A stretch of 54,028 nt of DNA from Flavobacteriales bacterium (GCA_947462255.1 CANHOA010000021.1:1-54028), one strand, 5' to 3'. Counted from the stretch's first letter, positions 44,725 through 53,516 are shown. Translations and numbers: made by a program. The notes: a model not told the origin generated them from the sequence alone.

Positions 44725-46506
44725 ATGAAAAAATCGCCCTATTACATTATTGAAGTTGCCAATACGCATGGCGGAAATCGCCAATATTTAGATGACCTAA
44801 TTGCACAATTCAGTGACCTCACTGGAAACTTCGGGATAAAATTTCAAGCATTTTCACCTGATACCATCGCCACAAAAGATTTTGAATGGTATCCAGTCTA
44901 TCAAGAATTATACTTTTCCCCAAGCGATTGGAAGGAAATTATCAGCGAGGCAAAAAAAAGCAAAGATGTCTGGCTAGATTTATTTGACGCGTATGGCGTT
45001 CAAATTCTCAATGAAAACATTGATAAAATAAAAGGAATAAAATTTCAAAGTTCAGTCTTACAAAATCAAGAAGTTTTTGACCTACTCGCTTCCACCGATT
45101 TGCAAGAGAAAATTATCATATTAAACATTGCAGCGCAGTCCATTGAAGCCATTGAAGCGATAATTGAAAAGGTAAAATCCAACCTGAAGCCACAAAAAAT
45201 AATGTTGGAAATTGGTTTTCAATCTTATCCTACTTTATTAGAAGACAGCGGATTGAATAAAATCGCCATCCTAAAAAAGCATTTTAGCAATGAAATCGTA
45301 TTCGCAGACCATACCGAAGGTAAGTCAAACAATGCGCTCACTTTACCATTAATTGCTGTGTTAAATGGCGTTGATGCCATTGAAAAACATGTCATGCTTG
45401 ACGATCGCGAGACAAAGTACGATCACTTTTCATCCATTACTAAAAAACAATTCGATGAATTAGTCGCCAACGTAGAAAACTACACTGCCTTAGCCGATAA
45501 AGAGTTCATCAATACACGTGAAATTGACTACCTACATAAAAGTCAAATGAAACCACTAACAAAAAAACTTTTAGTGGCAGGCAACTTAATCAGCAGTTCA
45601 AGTGACTTAATCTTCAGACGTTCAGGGAAAGATGGATTAACGTTCAATGAAGTACTCCAACTTCAAGCGGAGAAGAAAATACTAAGTTCCCCTATTCAAG
45701 CGGGACAAACCATTAATAAATCTGATTTTAAAGAAGCAAAAATTGCAAGCATCATAGCGTGTCGCTTAAAATCATCGCGCTTAAAAGAAAAAGCACTTTT
45801 ACCAATTGGAAATTTACCATCGGTAGAATATTGTATAAAAAGTGCCTTGAAATTCAAAGACGTTCACCACACTATTCTTGCCAGCTCGACAAATCCCCAA
45901 GACGATGAACTAAAAAATCATACCTATCATCCGGATGTTGTTTTTTTTCAAGGAGATCCAGAAGATGTGATAGCACGATATTTAAAGATTTGCGATGAAA
46001 TGGACATCGATGTAATTGTTAGAATCACCGCCGACATGCCATTTGTAGATCCGGAAATTTGCCAAATATTGCTTGAATCGCATTTCGAAAAGGGCGCTGA
46101 TTATACAACAGGAAAAAGCGCGGCAATAGGCTGCAACCTTGAAATCATTAATGTTTCCGCCCTTCGAAAAATAAAAGCCTATTTTACCTCAGCTGAATAT
46201 TCAGAATACATGACGTGGTATTTTCAAAACAATCCTGAATTTTTCAACTTAAATACCGTTGAATTACCAGCACATTTAGTGCGAGATTATCGCCTAACAT
46301 TAGATTATGAAGAAGATTTAATCCTCTTTAATAAAATCCATGATCATTTTATAGCCAACGATAATAAAGACTACGAACTAAGTGACATTCTAACATTTTT
46401 AGATGCTAATCCTGCCATTGCAGTGATAAATAAAGATTGTCAGTTGAAATACAAAACCGATCAAACACTCATACAGCTACTAAACGAAAAGACCAAGATG
46501 AAATGA
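44725..46506 (+). CDS. Fusion of divergent NeuB/SpsE-like synthase, SAF-like domain and SpsF/PseF-type cytidylyltransferase
   Basis: 593 residues from ATG 44725 (13 bp after the pseB stop; an earlier in-frame start would overlap pseB). The N-terminal ~270 residues read I-I-E-V-A-N-T-H-G-G, G-I-K-F-Q-A-F and F-A-D-H-T-E-G, V-D-A-I-E-K-H, R-E-T-K-Y-D-H-F-S, the NeuB active-site stations with divergent spacing. About 275-345 resemble the SAF/antifreeze-like end of synthases. About 347-593 are a nucleotidyltransferase (A-S-I-I-A-C-R-L-K-S-S-R-L-K-E-K, R-I-T-A-D-M-P-F-V-D-P) of the SpsF/PseF kind. One protein would thus condense PEP with a hexosamine and activate the product with CTP. Its stop overlaps the SGNH gene by 4 bp. 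Fusion in this order is unusual; activity of the synthase half needs proof. Confidence 0.83.
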   Translation: MKKSPYYIIEVANTHGGNRQYLDDLIAQFSDLTGNFGIKFQAFSPDTIATKDFEWYPVYQELYFSPSDWKEIISEAKKSKDVWLDLFDAYGVQILNENIDKIKGIKFQSSVLQNQEVFDLLASTDLQEKIIILNIAAQSIEAIEAIIEKVKSNLKPQKIMLEIGFQSYPTLLEDSGLNKIAILKKHFSNEIVFADHTEGKSNNALTLPLIAVLNGVDAIEKHVMLDDRETKYDHFSSITKKQFDELVANVENYTALADKEFINTREIDYLHKSQMKPLTKKLLVAGNLISSSSDLIFRRSGKDGLTFNEVLQLQAEKKILSSPIQAGQTINKSDFKEAKIASIIACRLKSSRLKEKALLPIGNLPSVEYCIKSALKFKDVHHTILASSTNPQDDELKNHTYHPDVVFFQGDPEDVIARYLKICDEMDIDVIVRITADMPFVDPEICQILLESHFEKGADYTTGKSAAIGCNLEIINVSALRKIKAYFTSAEYSEYMTWYFQNNPEFFNLNTVELPAHLVRDYRLTLDYEEDLILFNKIHDHFIANDNKDYELSDILTFLDANPAIAVINKDCQLKYKTDQTLIQLLNEKTKMK

Positions 46507-47153
46507 GTAAAAACATATTGCTTTTTACTGATTCCCTTTCTCTGCCTAGGTCACAACCTGAAAACTGCTCCTTTTCTAATACATGGCCAGAATTATTGCG
46601 AAAAAATGGTTATTCCGTTTGTCAAATAGCGATTGGAGGAGCCACATCGACAGAATTACTCAAACAAACTTTTTATTTTCAATCGCCCAAAAGTGAATTT
46701 GACTATGTGATTATCCAAAGTGGCATCGTAGATTGCACACCAAGATTTGCAGGAAAAAATGAATTAAAAATAATAAAATCCATTCCATTCTTAGGAAAGT
46801 ACTTACTGCAATCTTTGAATAAACAGTGGGTCAGGAATCTTCGACATATTACCTATGTAAAACCTTCGAAGTATAAAAAGAACATACAACAATTCATCGA
46901 CCTATTTCCAACATCAAAGGTGCTATTCTTAAGCATACTTCCTGCAAACAGTGACTATGAGAAAAAAGTCGGTGGCATCACGAAACGAATAGAGCAATAC
47001 AATTCCATCCTGCAAGAAACAGGAAGAGCAATCGATTTAAGCGAAATTGGATCAAGTGGAGTCATGTCGGATTTTCATCACCTAAATGAAAAAGGCCATG
47101 CCTATGTCTTGCAATGCATACTTCACAAATTGAATGGACATGGCGAGCTATAA
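46503..47153 (+). CDS. SGNH/GDSL-like hydrolase or esterase
   Basis: 216 residues from ATG 46503, which overlaps the fusion gene stop (ATGA); the longer TTG start at 46437 is unlikely. Asp10-Ser11 (F-T-D-S-L) gives block I, G-G-A-T-S block II, V-I-I-Q-S-G-I-V-D stands where G-x-N-D is expected (Asn is replaced by Gly) and D-F-H-H-L-N-E-K-G-H is block V. Such proteins remove or transfer acyl groups. Here a role in O-acetylation or deacetylation of the nonulosonic acid is inferred from context only. No signal peptide. Confidence 0.72.
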   Translation: MSKNILLFTDSLSLPRSQPENCSFSNTWPELLRKNGYSVCQIAIGGATSTELLKQTFYFQSPKSEFDYVIIQSGIVDCTPRFAGKNELKIIKSIPFLGKYLLQSLNKQWVRNLRHITYVKPSKYKKNIQQFIDLFPTSKVLFLSILPANSDYEKKVGGITKRIEQYNSILQETGRAIDLSEIGSSGVMSDFHHLNEKGHAYVLQCILHKLNGHGEL

Positions 47154-48141
47154 CTGTTTACACAAGCAAGAAATTACTAAGGGAGAATATACCATTGTTC
47201 CCATTCGATATGAAGATCGTTTAGCGATAATGAAATGGCGAAATGAACAAATGTATCATTTGCGGCAAGAAAAAATACTCACTAAAAACGACCAAGAAGC
47301 GTACTTTCAAAACATCATTCATCACTCATTTAAAGAAGAAAAACCTGCCCAGATCTTGTTTTCATTTCTAAAAAACGAAAAATGCATTGGCTATGGAGGA
47401 TTAGTCCATATTAATTGGCAAAGCAACCAAGCGGAAGTGTCTTTTATCATGGCAACCGAATTGGAAGCCGACAATTTTGAAACAAACTGGCTTACCTTCC
47501 TTCATTTGCTAGAAAAAGTAGCCTTTACGGATTTGTATTTGAATAGGCTATTCACCTATGCCTATGATTTACGTCCACATTTGTACAAAGCCATAGAAAA
47601 TGCCGGATTTCAGCAGACCAAACGCTTAGAAAAAGAGCAGCTAGTTGAAGGAAAGTTAGTAGATGTGGTTATTCATACAAAAAAGAATCACCTCAAACTG
47701 CGAGAAGCGACAAAAAATGATGTTGACCTTACCTTTCGATGGGCAAGCGATCCAAACATCCGTAAATACTCCTTTCAGCAGGAAGCAATCACCCAAGAAA
47801 TGCACTACGCTTGGTACAATTCGAAAATAAACGATCCTGATTGCCTCTACTTACTATTGGAAAAAGACAGCGAAGTCATTGGATCCATTCGATATGACAT
47901 AAACACAGAAAACGAGGCAATCATCAGTTATTTGATAGACAATAATTACCACGGACAAGGTTATGGAAACGCTATACTATCCTTATCTTTGGGAGTATTA
48001 ACAGAAAAACATCCAAGGTTAAAGCAATTAATAGGATTTGTAGTACCGGAAAATATCGCCTCACGAAAAATATTTGAAAGACAAGGATATTTACTAGATT
48101 CGTCTGATCAAAAAAAATTAAAATACGTTAAGCAGTTGTAA
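47134..48141 (+). CDS. Tandem GNAT acetyltransferase (two domains)
   Basis: 335 residues. Two GNAT domains lie in a row: about 15-175 (I-M-K-W-R-N-E, ending L-Y-K-A-I-E-N-A-G-F) and about 182-330 (T-F-R-W-A-S-D, Y-H-G-Q-G-Y-G-N-A-I-L-S, N-I-A-S-R-K-I-F-E-R-Q-G-Y). Both have the W-R/x-x-x-R and G-F/Y marks of PseH-like amino-sugar acetyltransferases; only the second has a clean Q-x-G-Y-G acetyl-CoA P-loop. The first ATG (47134) overlaps the SGNH gene by 20 bp; 47140 is an alternative. It could provide the N-acetylation that PseH normally gives. Confidence 0.84.
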   Translation: MDMASYNCLHKQEITKGEYTIVPIRYEDRLAIMKWRNEQMYHLRQEKILTKNDQEAYFQNIIHHSFKEEKPAQILFSFLKNEKCIGYGGLVHINWQSNQAEVSFIMATELEADNFETNWLTFLHLLEKVAFTDLYLNRLFTYAYDLRPHLYKAIENAGFQQTKRLEKEQLVEGKLVDVVIHTKKNHLKLREATKNDVDLTFRWASDPNIRKYSFQQEAITQEMHYAWYNSKINDPDCLYLLLEKDSEVIGSIRYDINTENEAIISYLIDNNYHGQGYGNAILSLSLGVLTEKHPRLKQLIGFVVPENIASRKIFERQGYLLDSSDQKKLKYVKQL

Positions 48142-48142
48142 T

Positions 48143-49165
48143 ATGGCCAAAAACGAGCACCATGTCTTTGTAATCGCAGAACTATCCGCCAATCACAACG
48201 GGAGTTTAGCCACTGCTATTGAAACAATCCGGGCTGCCAAAAGAACTGGTGCAGATGCCATTAAATTTCAAACCTATACAGCAGACACCTTGACCTTAGA
48301 TTGCGATGAATCCGATTTCGTGATTAAAGGCGGAACCATTTGGGATGGTAAAAAATTACATGACCTGTACAAGGAAGCCTATACCCCTTGGGAATGGCAC
48401 GCACAACTTTTTGAAGTCGCGAAAGAAGAAGGATTAGTTTGTTTTTCTTCCCCCTTTGACAAAACCGCCGTAGATTTCCTTGAAACCTTGCACTGCCCTA
48501 TTTACAAAATTGCTTCCTTTGAAATCACTGATATTCCTTTGATTGAATACGTAGCGAAACAAGGCAAACCAATTATTATTTCAACCGGAATTGCAAGCTT
48601 TGAAGACATTCATTTAGCGGTTGAAACCTGTCGAAAAGTTGGAAATGACAACATCACCTTACTAAAATGCACCTCCTCCTACCCTGCTCCCGTTGCAGAG
48701 GCTAATTTGGCGATGATGCAACAATTAGCCATCGATTTCAAGGTGAAAATTGGATTATCCGACCATACTTTAGGTTCAACCGTCCCCATCATCGCAACAG
48801 CTTTAGGCGCAGAAGTTATTGAAAAACATTTTATTTTAGATCGATCCATAGGCGGCCCAGACGCCTCCTTTTCCATGAATGAAATAGAATTCACCGCCAT
48901 GGTGAAAGCAATCCGTGAAGCAGAAGTCGCTGTAGGGACAAGCAGCTATGAATTAAGTCCAAAACAAGTGGCAGGAAAAGATTTTTCTCGTTCACTCTAT
49001 GTTGCTGAGTCAATTAATAAAGGCGACATCATTACAGAAGCCACGATAAAAAGCGTTCGTCCAGGCTTTAGTTTACATCCAAAGCACCTACCAGAAATTT
49101 TAGGTAAAAAAGCGATTCGTGACCTTAAAAAAGGCGAACGAATTACTTTGAGGGATTTCGAGTAA
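48143..49165 (+). CDS. pseI: Pseudaminic/nonulosonic acid synthase (PseI)
   Basis: 340 residues, only 1 bp after the GNAT stop. I-A-E-L-S-A-N-H-N-G (11-20), D-A-I-K-F-Q-T-Y (38-45), F-S-S-P-F-D, I-S-T-G, K-C-T-S-S-Y-P, L-S-D-H-T-L-G and V-I-E-K-H-F-I-L-D-R-S-I-G-G-P-D are the canonical NeuB/PseI sequence motifs; G-G-P-D-A-S-F-S is preferred in PseI over the NeuB H-D version. A SAF domain covers about 280-340. It condenses the 6-deoxy-diacetamido hexose with PEP. Last gene of the cluster. Confidence 0.93.
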   Translation: MAKNEHHVFVIAELSANHNGSLATAIETIRAAKRTGADAIKFQTYTADTLTLDCDESDFVIKGGTIWDGKKLHDLYKEAYTPWEWHAQLFEVAKEEGLVCFSSPFDKTAVDFLETLHCPIYKIASFEITDIPLIEYVAKQGKPIIISTGIASFEDIHLAVETCRKVGNDNITLLKCTSSYPAPVAEANLAMMQQLAIDFKVKIGLSDHTLGSTVPIIATALGAEVIEKHFILDRSIGGPDASFSMNEIEFTAMVKAIREAEVAVGTSSYELSPKQVAGKDFSRSLYVAESINKGDIITEATIKSVRPGFSLHPKHLPEILGKKAIRDLKKGERITLRDFE

Positions 49166-49208
49166 AGGTTGAGGGAATAAACAACGTAACAAATGTGCTT
49201 AAAAATTG

Positions 49209-49216
49209 TATTTTTG
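49209..49216 (+). promoter_or_regulatory. -7 promoter box before the DUF4116-like gene
   Basis: TATTTTTG, exact TAnnTTTG, 52 bp upstream of the start at 49269. No convincing -33 box. Confidence 0.35.
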
Positions 49217-49268
49217 ATACTCGGTTAATTGGGGTTAATACAAGGATGTTAAATTGTTTGACAAATAA

Positions 49269-51146
49269 GTGATGAGAATAATAATTGTGAATTTTAATTT
49301 GGTCAAAAAGCAACCTAATTCGCTAGAACTTAAAGCATACCTCTACCAGATAAAAAACGATTCATTTGGTTTGTCAGACAACATCACAAATGCCTTTATA
49401 GAAAAGACTGGAAATTCTAATAACGAAGGAATTGATTCACTTTCCGATGAGGAGATTCAGGAAATTCTAGGCGATTGCTGCCCAAATGACATCATTTATT
49501 TTCGTTCTCATCTTGACAACATTGGAGCTAAAAACCTTCATTACTCATCCTTTCCAGAGTTGTTTACCGATATCAAACAGGTCTCATTCGACTGCGACGG
49601 GATTATCTCTATGGAATCATATCGAAGTCAAATCTACAGCCTGTATAATGCAAAAGGACAACGAATTTCACCATATTGTCACGACCTTGACATAGGTGCG
49701 GATGGTTTGATTCTTTTACGCAGTTCATCCGGTCCTTTTTGGGAAATGTTGAAAATTGAAGGTGATCAATTGATCGAAACAAATCATCCTCGTCCCTACG
49801 ATGCCATGTATGATTTTCCCGATCTAATGAACCGTGATGCCATTGCTGAATGCCTGTATCCTGTATTCTATATGGAGGATTTATATTGGGACTCATCTCA
49901 TTTATCTATTAATGAGGTTTATAAAAAACTTAAAAATCACGAAGGTGATTTTCGAAGTTTAATTCCCTTTTATGAAGATGATGAAGAACTTGCAACATTC
50001 GCAATTGAAGAAAATATTCTTGCCTTTACCTTTCTTAGTGATCGCTTAAAAAACAATCGTGAATTTATCTTTAAACTATTAGAGAAAGGAGGTGATTTTC
50101 TACATCTCTACTCCTATTTGAACGATGATTTCAAAAGCGACATTGAAATCGTAAAGCTGTGTCTTGATTTTTCATTTAATATCATTTATCGAATAGCTCC
50201 AATAGAAGATTATGAAATCATGAAACGCGCAGTCGAAAACCATTGGTCATTATTCGAGCATGCATCCGATAATCTTAGACTAGATAGAAATTTCATCCTA
50301 CAATTGGCTACCAATGATTGGAGGATACTAGAGTCGACAAAACCTGACCTTTACACCGACATTGATTTTGTTCGAAAAACAGTAGAAGTCTACAATAATT
50401 GCAATGACGAAAAAACAGATTTAATTGAAGTATGTTGTCGGTTGATTCTCAACAAAGAAGGACATTTACTTATTGATTCACTCCTTCCAATTCAAGATGA
50501 AGACCTTTTCTTGAAAGTCGTTCGCTCGGCCAAAACCCATCAAATAAACTCAATGATTTCAGGGTTGAATTCATCATCTATAGATAACAAAGATTTTTGG
50601 ATTAAGGCAACCAAAAGCAATCATGCAATAGTTAATTATATCCCTGAAAAAATAAGAACTGAACGACAATTTGCTTTGGAATTGATTAAAATCAATGGTG
50701 ACTTTTTACATGCATTGAATCAATCATTGTCATCAGACCCAATCCTATTTGTTTGTGCCATGAGTCAAATTAAAAATCGACGCGGATCAACGGTAATAAG
50801 CAATATTTACCCATTGCTTAACCAAGAACTTAAAGGTAATCGATCATTCATGGTGGAAGCATCAACGTTGGATTTTCACATTTTAGCCTTTTGTTCTGAC
50901 GAGCTGAAGGCAGATGTAAATTTTCTGCGAAGCATCCTAAAAAGCACATATGGATGGGCTTATGCCTATGCCAATATAGAACTGAAAATGGACCAATATT
51001 TCATTCAAGCTACCATTACTCTAAATACGTATCTTGCGAAAGAAATTCCAAGTGAAGCCCTAAACAATCCTTTTGTTATTGCGCTACTAAAAGAACTTCA
51101 AATTGACTTGAATAAAGAGGTTTCAGACGACGATCTTCCCTTTTAA
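49269..51146 (+). CDS. DUF4116-like helical repeat protein
   Basis: 625 residues. The first ~215 residues form an alpha/beta region of unknown type (begins I-I-I-V-N-F-N-L-V), with no signal peptide. From about 250 to 600 the protein consists of helical repeats of about 40-48 residues with N-R-E-F-I/D-R-N-F-I-L-x-L, followed by hydrophobic-rich W/F-x-x-L-x-x-x-S-x-x-L-x-x-D, which is the character of DUF4116 repeats seen in phage-like and eukaryote-virus proteins. The function is unknown. It stands alone after pseI with its own -7 box, in an AT-rich accessory segment. Confidence 0.66.
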   Translation: MMRIIIVNFNLVKKQPNSLELKAYLYQIKNDSFGLSDNITNAFIEKTGNSNNEGIDSLSDEEIQEILGDCCPNDIIYFRSHLDNIGAKNLHYSSFPELFTDIKQVSFDCDGIISMESYRSQIYSLYNAKGQRISPYCHDLDIGADGLILLRSSSGPFWEMLKIEGDQLIETNHPRPYDAMYDFPDLMNRDAIAECLYPVFYMEDLYWDSSHLSINEVYKKLKNHEGDFRSLIPFYEDDEELATFAIEENILAFTFLSDRLKNNREFIFKLLEKGGDFLHLYSYLNDDFKSDIEIVKLCLDFSFNIIYRIAPIEDYEIMKRAVENHWSLFEHASDNLRLDRNFILQLATNDWRILESTKPDLYTDIDFVRKTVEVYNNCNDEKTDLIEVCCRLILNKEGHLLIDSLLPIQDEDLFLKVVRSAKTHQINSMISGLNSSSIDNKDFWIKATKSNHAIVNYIPEKIRTERQFALELIKINGDFLHALNQSLSSDPILFVCAMSQIKNRRGSTVISNIYPLLNQELKGNRSFMVEASTLDFHILAFCSDELKADVNFLRSILKSTYGWAYAYANIELKMDQYFIQATITLNTYLAKEIPSEALNNPFVIALLKELQIDLNKEVSDDDLPF

Positions 51147-51248
51147 TCCATTTGTTGGGATTTTATTAAATCATAAAAAATCTAATCTTAATCAATATAC
51201 TTTGATCTGTATGCCAATAAATAAACTTAATTTCTCCATGTGACGCAT

Positions 51249-51362
51249 CTAAATTTGAAACCGATATTGAACACCTAAATAACTCATTCTTATAGATTTA
51301 TTATTACTTAAATATACAAAATTTGTAGTTGCTTTTAACTCATTAATCCCTATATTTATGAA
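51249..51362 (-). pseudogene. 3' end of an outer-membrane barrel-like gene
   Basis: After an in-frame TAG at 51363-51365 (minus) a frame runs 38 codons to TAG at 51249-51251. It reads like the last two strands of a beta-barrel: alternating pattern ending S-Y-L-G-V-Q-Y-R-F-Q-I and stop. The front of the gene is absent. The call rests on this strand pattern only. Confidence 0.4.
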
Positions 51363-51370
51363 CTAATTAA

Positions 51371-51496
51371 TGTTGGTTTTTTCACAGACTGACGCTATGG
51401 GCAAGTTTTGACCAACGTGGACATTACGTACTAACATATTTAAAAGAGGTGTCCGAGAACTTTTTGACAATCGAAAACAAAAACGAACTTAGATAA
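51371..51496 (+). pseudogene. C-terminal-like fragment of unknown gene
   Basis: Open frame of 41 codons plus stop bounded by TAA at 51368 and TAA at 51494, without a start codon. It contains A-S-F-D-Q-R-G-H-Y and Y-L-K-E-V-S-E-N-F-L-T-I, more protein-like than chance AT-rich sequence. Family not recognised; chance cannot be excluded. Confidence 0.2.
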
Positions 51497-51525
51497 GGAA
51501 TAACCATAATGATAAATCGAAATAT

Positions 51526-52521
51526 ATGAAATTACTATTGATTGCACTTACACTCTTCGGAAGCCAAGTGAATGCACAATGCATTCTCAAAACGGCTTCA
51601 TTGGGAAATTTCAAGACAGTTTCAGGAAAGGAAATACAGAATTGTTCTATTGCCTACAGGACATTGGGGAGACTCAATGCGGACAAAAGTAACGTGGTTT
51701 TGTGGCCTACATGGTTTAGTGGTAAGAGCGACATCATTTGCAATGCAATTGCCCCTATGATGATGGACACCACAGGCCTATATATTATTGTTGTTGATGC
51801 TTTTGGGAACGGTGTTTCTTCCTCCCCGTCAAATTGCCCCGGTTTCCCGGAGATTACCATCCGTGATATGGTCAACTCACAGCATACATTACTCACCAAA
51901 CACCTAACCATTAACCATGTGAAAGCGGTGATGGGAATTTCTATGGGTGGAATGCAGACCATGGAATGGTTAGTAGCTTATCCAGGTTTTTCAGATAAGG
52001 CTGTTTCAATTGTTGGTACACCAAAACAATCTTCTTACGACCTGATGCTTTGGAAAACAGAAGCTGCACTGCTCACGACTGCCGGAAAAGATGAAAAATC
52101 TAAAGAGTCAGCTATGCGTATGGTATCGAATGTTAATCTGTTAAACATACGCACTCCGTCCTTTTGGCTGTACACATCTAAGCCGGAGAAGGTAGATTCA
52201 ATTATGCTGGCCGAACAAGCTAACATGTTAAGCTCAATGAAGCCGGACGACTTTCTTTGTCAGTTAAATGCCATGATTGGACATGATATCTACAAGAGTT
52301 CAGGAAAAGCAATGACTGCGATGAAAGAAGTGATTAAAGCTAAGACACTTATGATCGTATCCAAAACGGATCACATGGTTAATCCGGGCACATCAGTCGA
52401 GTTATCGAATGTGATTGGAGCAACCTTGATTCAACTCGACAACGAGTGTGGGCACCTTGGCCTATTGTGCGACCAGGAAGGAATAATTAAAGCTGAGGTG
52501 ACTCGCTTCTTGCGGAAATAA
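51526..52521 (+). CDS. Exported alpha/beta hydrolase of the MetX/homoserine acetyltransferase fold
   Basis: 331 residues with a signal peptide (Q-V-N-A-Q). The nucleophile elbow G-I-S-M-G-G-M-Q is near 140, Asp in S-K-T-D-H-M-V-N-P near 286 and His in E-C-G-H-L-G near 312: the complete Ser-Asp-His triad. V-S-G-K-E-I-x-x-x-x-I-A-Y-R-T-L-G at the front is typical of MetX-type proteins. Real MetX is cytoplasmic; with a signal peptide a secreted esterase or acyltransferase is more likely than methionine synthesis. Isolated gene. Confidence 0.82.
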   Translation: MKLLLIALTLFGSQVNAQCILKTASLGNFKTVSGKEIQNCSIAYRTLGRLNADKSNVVLWPTWFSGKSDIICNAIAPMMMDTTGLYIIVVDAFGNGVSSSPSNCPGFPEITIRDMVNSQHTLLTKHLTINHVKAVMGISMGGMQTMEWLVAYPGFSDKAVSIVGTPKQSSYDLMLWKTEAALLTTAGKDEKSKESAMRMVSNVNLLNIRTPSFWLYTSKPEKVDSIMLAEQANMLSSMKPDDFLCQLNAMIGHDIYKSSGKAMTAMKEVIKAKTLMIVSKTDHMVNPGTSVELSNVIGATLIQLDNECGHLGLLCDQEGIIKAEVTRFLRK

Positions 52522-52524
52522 AAT

Positions 52525-52641
52525 AATTACGATTTGCCAGAAGAGCATTTAAAAATGATGAAAGCTACAAGAATCCTCCACGAGCGTATGGATTTGAAGA
52601 ATAAATTAGTTTCACTGCTTCCTTCGGAGGTGAAAAAATGA
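52525..52641 (+). pseudogene. Short fragment with protein-like composition
   Basis: Directly after the MetX-like stop an in-frame stretch of about 38 codons ends at TGA 52639-52641, reading D-L-P-E-E-H-L-K-M-M-K-A-T-R and ending L-L-P-S-E-V-K-K. A start at 52555 would give 28 residues. It may be the C-terminus of a lost gene or a small real gene; no family is recognised. The rest of the gap to 52752 shows nothing. Confidence 0.25.
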
Positions 52642-52752
52642 ACCCTACATAACTCACATTAAGCAAAATGACCCACGTACATATTCGAGAGAAAACACCA
52701 CATTCGCCAATCCCGAAAACCTTATAATTACCCTAAACGACAAATTGCCATT

Positions 52753-53505
52753 ATGAAATTAATGTCACTAATTATCTTTCTAACGCTTAGCGCAATTGCT
52801 CAATCACAAGGAGTTCAACCCATGCCCCCCGTACCAACTATAGATAGTAATTATGTAATATTGGATGATGAAATATTGGATAATTTCACGGTTAATCTTA
52901 TGTCAATCGAACACAGAATTTATTTTAGAATTTTTAATGATAACGGGGAAGAGGTTAATAGTGAGAAAGAGAATAATCTTACAGACAATCAAATTTTAAG
53001 GAATACTATTCAAGCGGGAAATTATTTAATAAGCGAAAGCGATTCTGTTAAATTGGGTTTTAAGATAGCAACAACAGACACACTAACTCATCAGTTTAAA
53101 AATTCTACTGAATTCATTTGGTTTTTCCCTTATACACAAATTGAAAATTATGATGAAAATTCAACTGATTCTAATAATTTTAATATCAAATGCCTTATTA
53201 TTCAAAACGAAACCCATAAAAAGGAAAATACTTTCGGGTTAACTATTGTAAATCTTATAACCAAGGAAACGATGATACTTAATTACAACTTTTTAGAAAT
53301 GCGTGATTACTTTTTAGATATCAAATTTCAAAAAGGCATATACAACATTTCTGTTCCAGAAAGTGTTTATTCATCTGATAAGTTCAGGTTTATGAAAATA
53401 AGTGAATCGGAAAGAATTCCGATTATTTCACCTGGACAGTATAAGAAATTTGAGATTAAGAAAAATAAAAAGAAGCAAATGACGAATTTATTTAAATCGT
53501 ATTAG
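52753..53505 (+). CDS. Secreted protein of unknown function
   Basis: 250 residues with signal peptide (A-I-A-Q-S-Q). The body is rich in Asn/Ile/Lys and strand-like pieces, without cysteines outside one at about 150, without known motifs; the C-terminus is strongly basic (K-K-N-K-K-K). Its composition is more AT-rich than in the housekeeping genes. No partner is visible; genes around it are unrelated. Confidence 0.6.
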   Translation: MKLMSLIIFLTLSAIAQSQGVQPMPPVPTIDSNYVILDDEILDNFTVNLMSIEHRIYFRIFNDNGEEVNSEKENNLTDNQILRNTIQAGNYLISESDSVKLGFKIATTDTLTHQFKNSTEFIWFFPYTQIENYDENSTDSNNFNIKCLIIQNETHKKENTFGLTIVNLITKETMILNYNFLEMRDYFLDIKFQKGIYNISVPESVYSSDKFRFMKISESERIPIISPGQYKKFEIKKNKKKQMTNLFKSY

Positions 53506-53516
53506 TTGTTAATTTG

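Larger units (their letters stand above)
51147..51525. other. Gap with two candidate gene remnants
   Basis: No intact gene is found in these 379 bp. The two annotated frame fragments at 51249-51362 (minus) and 51371-51496 (plus) may be what is left of two older genes; the rest shows nothing recognisable. Confidence 0.4.

Noticed and set aside
46437..46502. Longer TTG start for the SGNH gene
   Set aside because: Would overlap the fusion gene by 70 bp; the ATG at 46503 gives the canonical block I at once and an ATGA coupling.
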